Assembly (NCBI GenBank): GCA_934454215.1
Contig: CAKSGG010000059.1
Span: 1 to 19,303 of the forward strand
Direction: 5' to 3'
From: an uncultured Clostridia bacterium
GTDB lineage: Bacteria; Bacillota; Clostridia; UBA1381
DNA length: 19,303 nt
Part shown: positions 15,754-19,303 of the stretch, one piece after another
How positions within the stretch are numbered: the stretch's first letter is position 1
How the letters are laid out: each line of letters starts with the position of its first letter
The notes under the pieces: model-generated
The model's input: the letters and a program-made list of their open reading frames with translations, nothing else
Database searches by the model: none
Told to the model about the DNA's origin: nothing
Position numbers and translations under genes: made by a program

Positions 15754-18396
15754 TTAAATGTTCTCCATTGCTTTTATGCTTTCGAGTACTTTATCAAGCA
15801 TTTCCTTGTATTTTTCGCCCTTTGCCTTTTCTTCGTCAACAACCTTTTGAGGCGCTTTTGCAACAAACCCCTGATTTGAAAGCTTGCCCTCAACTCGTTT
15901 TATTTCACCCTCAAGCTTTTTCTTTTCGTCATTGAGGCGCTTTAATTCCTTATCCTTGTCAACCAATTCATCAAGCGGCAGGAATATTTCAGCCGACGGA
16001 ACAACTATGTTTACTGCGTTCGGACTGATTCCGTCTTTGTTTTCACGTACTTCAACATCGGATGCAGACGCAAGCTTTTCAAAAAATGCCGTGCCCTTTG
16101 AGAATGTATCGGTTTCATCGGTTACAATAATTGTTTTTGCTTTCTTTGACGGCGGAACATTTATCTCGGCACGTCTGTTACGAACTGCCGAAATGGCTCC
16201 CATGATAAGCTCCATAGCTTTTTCATCATCTTCAAATACCAATGAATCATCGTAAATCGGATATGAGCTTATAACAATGCTTTCGCCCTCATGCGGGAGG
16301 TGCTGCCATATTTCCTCGGTAATGAACGGCATAAACGGGTGTAAAAGCTTCATTGTATTTGAAAGTACATATGTCAAAACATACTGTGCCGTCTTTGCCG
16401 ACGCACATTCCTTATCAAACAGTCTCGGTTTTACAAGCTCTATATACCAGTCGCAGAAACTTTCCCAGATAAAGTCATATAATTTCGACAGCGCAATTCC
16501 CAATTCAAATTTATCAAGATTATCCGTTACTTCTTTTACAACCTTGTTATAGCGTGACAAAATCCATTTATCTTCAAGCTGTAGTTCGGAAACATCGGGC
16601 AGTTTGTTTTCGGTTATATCAAGATTCATAAGCGTAAATCTTGACGCATTCCATATTTTGTTTGCGAAGTTACGGCTTGCCTCAACTCTTTCCATATAGA
16701 AACGCATATCGTTGCCGGGGGCGTTTCCTGTTGCAAGCGTAAATCTCAGTGCGTCTGCTCCGTATTTGTCTATAATTTCAAGAGGGTCAATGCCGTTGCC
16801 CAGCGATTTTGACATTTTTCTGCCCTGTGAATCTCTTACAAGTCCGTGAATGAATATATTTTCAAACGGCGCTTTTCCCATATGCTCCATGCCTGAGAAT
16901 ATCATTCTTGCAACCCAGAAGAATATTATATCATATCCCGTAACAAGCGTGCTTGTTGGGTAGAAGTAGTCAAGCTCGGGAGTTTTGTCAGGCCAGCCGA
17001 GTGTTGAGAATGGCCACAGGGCTGATGAGAACCATGTATCAAGAACGTCCTCGTCCTGTTTAACAGTGCCTCCACAGTGTGGGCACCTTGTAATATCCTC
17101 TTTTGAAACAATGGTTTCGCCGCATTCCTGACAGTAAAATGCCGGTATTCTGTGTCCCCACCAAAGCTGACGGGAAATACACCAGTCGAATACATTTTCC
17201 ATCCAGTTCATATATATTTTTGAGAACCGTTCGGGAACGAATTTTGAGCTGCCGTTCTTTACGGCGTCTATTGCAGGCTCTGCAAGCGGCTTCATTTTTA
17301 CAAACCACTGTTTTGAAATGATAGGCTCAACCGTAGTTCCGCAGCGATAGCACTGACCGACATTGTGCGAGTGTTCTTCTACCTTTACAAGCAAGCCCTG
17401 CTCGTCCAAATCCTTTACAATGGCTTTTCTTGCCTCATATCTGTCCATGCCCTCGTATTTGCCGCCGAAATGGTTTATTGTAGCGTCATCGTTCATGACT
17501 TTTATCTGTTCGAGATTATGGCGTTTTCCGACTTCAAAGTCGTTCGGGTCATGCGCAGGAGTTATTTTAACACAGCCTGTTCCGAAATCCTTGTCAACAT
17601 ATTCATCGGCAATGACGGGAATCTCACGCCCTACAAGCGGAAGAATAAGCATTTTTCCTACTAAATTCTTATAGCGTTCATCTTCGGGATTTACGGCAAC
17701 GGCTGTATCGCCTAAAAGCGTTTCGGGACGTGTCGTTGCAATTATAACAAACTCATCACTGTCTTTAATCGGGTATTTGATATGCCAGAAATGACCTGCC
17801 TGCTCCGTATGTTCAACCTCTGCGTCCGATAAAGCCGTAATGCAGTGAGGACACCAGTTTATGATTTTTGAACCCTGATAAATAAGACCTTTGTTATATA
17901 AATTTACAAAAACCTCTCTTACCGCTTTTGAACAGCCCTCGTCCATTGTAAAACGCTCTCTGTCCCAGTCGCAGGAGGAACCGATTTTTTTCAATTGAGT
18001 GATAATTCTGTCGCCGTATTGCTTTTTCCAGTCCCAAACCTTTTCAAGAAATTTCTCGCGTCCCAAGTCATAACGTGTAAGTCCGTCGTTTACTCTGAGG
18101 TTTTCTTCAACCTTTATCTGAGTTGCGATTCCTGCGTGGTCGGTACCCGGAATCCAAAGCGCTTCATAGCCCTGCATTCTTTTATAACGGATAAGGATAT
18201 CCTGCAATGTTTCATCAAGTGCGTGTCCCATATGAAGCTGACCCGTTACGTTGGGGGGAGGTATTACAATTGTATACGGCTTTTTATCGGGATTTACCTC
18301 TGCGTGGAAATACCCTTTTTCAACCCATGTATTGTAAAGTCTGTCCTCAAACTCCGACGGGTCATAAGTTTTTGATATATTTTTTGCATCTTCCAT
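15754..18396 (-). CDS. valS: Valyl-tRNA synthetase
   Basis: This 880-residue class I aminoacyl-tRNA synthetase has the usual length for bacterial ValRS. It charges tRNA-Val with valine in the cytoplasm and edits threonine-type errors. Signature features are PPPNVTGQLHMGHAL with HMGH at 55-58 (HIGH motif), an inserted CP1 editing domain with IIATTRPETLLGDTAVAV, a zinc-binding-like CQECGE/CPHCGG segment, and KMSKS at 527-531. The C-terminal ~75 residues form the Lys/Glu-rich coiled-coil arm typical of ValRS (KELKRLNDEKKKLEGEIK). The start ATG has AGGAG 8 nt upstream. A small membrane protein gene ends 39 nt upstream on the same strand, and an esterase gene follows 22 nt downstream. No T-box leader is visible upstream, although clostridial aminoacyl-tRNA synthetase genes often carry one. 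Confidence 0.98.
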   Translation of the reverse strand: MEDAKNISKTYDPSEFEDRLYNTWVEKGYFHAEVNPDKKPYTIVIPPPNVTGQLHMGHALDETLQDILIRYKRMQGYEALWIPGTDHAGIATQIKVEENLRVNDGLTRYDLGREKFLEKVWDWKKQYGDRIITQLKKIGSSCDWDRERFTMDEGCSKAVREVFVNLYNKGLIYQGSKIINWCPHCITALSDAEVEHTEQAGHFWHIKYPIKDSDEFVIIATTRPETLLGDTAVAVNPEDERYKNLVGKMLILPLVGREIPVIADEYVDKDFGTGCVKITPAHDPNDFEVGKRHNLEQIKVMNDDATINHFGGKYEGMDRYEARKAIVKDLDEQGLLVKVEEHSHNVGQCYRCGTTVEPIISKQWFVKMKPLAEPAIDAVKNGSSKFVPERFSKIYMNWMENVFDWCISRQLWWGHRIPAFYCQECGETIVSKEDITRCPHCGGTVKQDEDVLDTWFSSALWPFSTLGWPDKTPELDYFYPTSTLVTGYDIIFFWVARMIFSGMEHMGKAPFENIFIHGLVRDSQGRKMSKSLGNGIDPLEIIDKYGADALRFTLATGNAPGNDMRFYMERVEASRNFANKIWNASRFTLMNLDITENKLPDVSELQLEDKWILSRYNKVVKEVTDNLDKFELGIALSKLYDFIWESFCDWYIELVKPRLFDKECASAKTAQYVLTYVLSNTMKLLHPFMPFITEEIWQHLPHEGESIVISSYPIYDDSLVFEDDEKAMELIMGAISAVRNRRAEINVPPSKKAKTIIVTDETDTFSKGTAFFEKLASASDVEVRENKDGISPNAVNIVVPSAEIFLPLDELVDKDKELKRLNDEKKKLEGEIKRVEGKLSNQGFVAKAPQKVVDEEKAKGEKYKEMLDKVLESIKAMENI

Positions 18397-18435
18397 TTTT
18401 CATTCTCCTATAGTGATTTTATTTTAATATTTGTA

Positions 18436-18627
18436 TCAGCTCTGCCCGACTCGAAAAACCATTAAAAAGGCAATCACAGCCACAAAGAAAGCGATAAATT
18501 TAACAGTCAGAATCTGTTTTTGATTCGGTTCGGGGATTTTGAGGATACTGCTTAAAATCCAATCGGCTCTGAACGTAAGAACCAAAGCGATAATTCCGAG
18601 TATAATTGCCGCTGTTTTGACTGCCAT
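18436..18627 (-). CDS. Small two-helix membrane protein of unknown function
   Basis: The 63-residue product begins MAVKTAAIILGIIALVLTF, the first membrane segment. A short polar loop (KIPEPNQKQ) follows, then a second membrane segment (VKFIAFFVAVIAFLMVF). I chose the ATG at 18627 because a GAGGTGA Shine-Dalgarno (complement of 18633-18639) lies 5 nt upstream. The GTG at 18636 in the same frame falls inside that site and has no site of its own. The gene starts ~20 nt after the predicted transcription start and is followed after 39 nt by valS, so it is the first gene of that operon. I do not recognise the family. Both termini are predicted on the same side of the membrane. Confidence 0.65.
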   Translation of the reverse strand: MAVKTAAIILGIIALVLTFRADWILSSILKIPEPNQKQILTVKFIAFFVAVIAFLMVFRVGQS

Positions 18628-18632
18628 ATCCC

Positions 18633-18639
18633 TCACCTC
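18633..18639 (-). promoter_or_regulatory. Strong ribosome binding site of the small membrane protein gene
   Basis: GAGGTGA on the minus strand matches the anti-Shine-Dalgarno at all seven positions and is 5 nt from the ATG at 18627. It rules against the overlapping GTG start. Confidence 0.75.
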
Positions 18640-18653
18640 TCATTCATCTTTAT

Positions 18654-18682
18654 ATTATCTCATTTTTTGATATATTTGTCAA
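18654..18682 (-). promoter_or_regulatory. Sigma-A promoter for the membrane protein-valS-esterase operon
   Basis: On the minus strand, consensus TTGACA (complement of 18677-18682) and GATAAT (complement of 18654-18659) are 17 nt apart. The transcription start would be near 18647, leaving a ~20-nt leader. Confidence 0.85.
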
Positions 18683-18732
18683 GGCTTATTGACTATATTT
18701 TGAAATATTTTTCAATTAAACGGCAATGCTAT

Positions 18733-18760
18733 TGATTTTTTGCGTGTTTTGTGGTATGCT
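18733..18760 (+). promoter_or_regulatory. Promoter of polA (extended -10)
   Basis: TTGATT (18733-18738) and TATGCT (18755-18760) are 16 nt apart, with TGG directly before the -10 as an extended -10 element. The polA start codon is 47 nt downstream, with GGAGG at 18797-18801. Confidence 0.6.
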
Positions 18761-18807
18761 ATAGGTAAAATGTATTATATTGGATTTAAGCCGAACGGAG
18801 GATTTGA

Positions 18808-19303
18808 ATGAAAAAGCTTTTAATATTGGATTCAAACAGTATAATAAACCGAGGGTTTTACGGAGTGCGGTATCTTTCGGCAAAGGACGGAACTCCGACT
18901 AACGCAATATACGGATTTCTTTCTATCTTGCATAAGCTTATAAATGAACAGAAGCCCGATTATATATGTGCTGCATTTGATTTGAAAGCGCCTACGTTCA
19001 GACACAAAATGTATTCCGAATACAAGGCGCAGAGAAAGCCTATGCCCGATGATTTAAAAACGCAAATGCCTATTGCAAGAGATATAGTGCGTGCAATGAA
19101 TATACCGCTTTTTGAAATTGAGGGCTATGAGGCGGACGATATTATAGGAACGGCGGCACGTATATGTGAAGAAAAAGGGATTGAATGTCTTATTGCGACG
19201 GGAGATAAGGACGATTTACAGCTTGCAACGGAAAATACAAAGGTAATCCTTACCGTAACCCGTATGGGGCAGAATGAAACGGTTATTTACGACGCTGATG
19301 CGG
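18808..19303 (+). CDS. polA: DNA polymerase I, N-terminal 5'-3' exonuclease part (runs off window)
   Basis: The visible 165 residues are the start of the FEN-like 5'-nuclease domain of DNA polymerase I, which removes RNA primers and damaged strands during Okazaki maturation and repair. Metal-binding and DNA-binding motifs are LILDSNSI with Asp8, AAFDLKAPTFRH with Asp58 followed by the EYKAQRKPMP arch, EGYEADDIIGT (105-115) with Glu108, Asp110 and Asp111, and ATGDKDDLQL (130-139). The ATG has GGAGG 6 nt upstream. The frame stays open to the last base, so the gene is 3'-truncated by the window edge. It is divergent from the valS operon, with both promoters in the 171-nt gap. Whether the full protein has proofreading and polymerase domains cannot be seen. 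Confidence 0.95.
   Translation, partial: MKKLLILDSNSIINRGFYGVRYLSAKDGTPTNAIYGFLSILHKLINEQKPDYICAAFDLKAPTFRHKMYSEYKAQRKPMPDDLKTQMPIARDIVRAMNIPLFEIEGYEADDIIGTAARICEEKGIECLIATGDKDDLQLATENTKVILTVTRMGQNETVIYDADA

Noticed and set aside
18634..18636. GTG start for the small membrane protein
   Set aside because: It lies inside the GAGGTGA ribosome binding site of the ATG at 18627.
18637..18807. T-box or other riboswitch between polA and the valS operon
   Set aside because: The 171-nt gap holds only two divergent promoters and short leaders. No T-box stem, specifier loop or terminator/antiterminator pair is visible.

Overview
The window looks like chromosomal DNA of a low-GC Gram-positive anaerobe (class Clostridia). 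The signs are an AT-rich, ATA/AGA-rich codon style, strong GGAGG-type ribosome binding sites, good sigma-A promoters, Gram-positive signal peptides, and S-layer homology (SLH) anchoring in place of an outer membrane. The mix of exported beta-helix glycosidase-like proteins, a heparinase-fold lyase and SLH proteins would suit a gut or fibre-degrading clostridium such as a Monoglobus-like pectin degrader. That placement is inference only.

Bases 1-14250 (plus strand) form one apparent glycan-utilisation locus. It opens with the 3' end of an Ig/Fn3-rich protein and a perfect 10-bp hairpin. Six genes follow: two paralogous secreted right-handed beta-helix proteins resembling glycoside hydrolase family GH141 (696-3191 and 3229-6933), a heparinase II/III-family protein with no signal peptide (6930-9206), a secreted protein with three C-terminal SLH motifs (9203-10855), a secreted protein with N-terminal SLH-like motifs and a long beta-rich region of unknown function (10873-13728), and a small secreted golvesin-C-like domain protein (13741-14196). 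Stops and starts overlap by 4 nt at two junctions and the other gaps are short. The run ends at a good rho-independent terminator, so it reads as one transcription unit. A reasonable model is that the beta-helix enzymes attack an external polysaccharide, the SLH proteins provide a wall-bound surface layer, and the heparinase-like lyase works on imported oligosaccharides. The substrate and transporter are not visible here.

Bases 14281-14841 hold a GNAT-type acetyltransferase gene with its own strong promoter and ribosome binding site. It is interrupted at codon 37 by a single in-frame TAG. Its 3' end converges on a 15-bp bidirectional terminator shared with the minus-strand genes.

Bases 14937-18682 (minus strand) appear to be a three-gene operon read from one near-consensus promoter: a 63-aa two-helix membrane protein, valyl-tRNA synthetase (valS), and an alpha/beta-hydrolase esterase of the acetyl-xylan-esterase type. 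No T-box leader is visible. Divergently on the plus strand, polA (DNA polymerase I) starts at 18808 behind its own promoter and runs off the window.

No tRNA, rRNA, insertion sequence, CRISPR array or attachment site was seen. No stretch longer than 300 bases lacks a gene.
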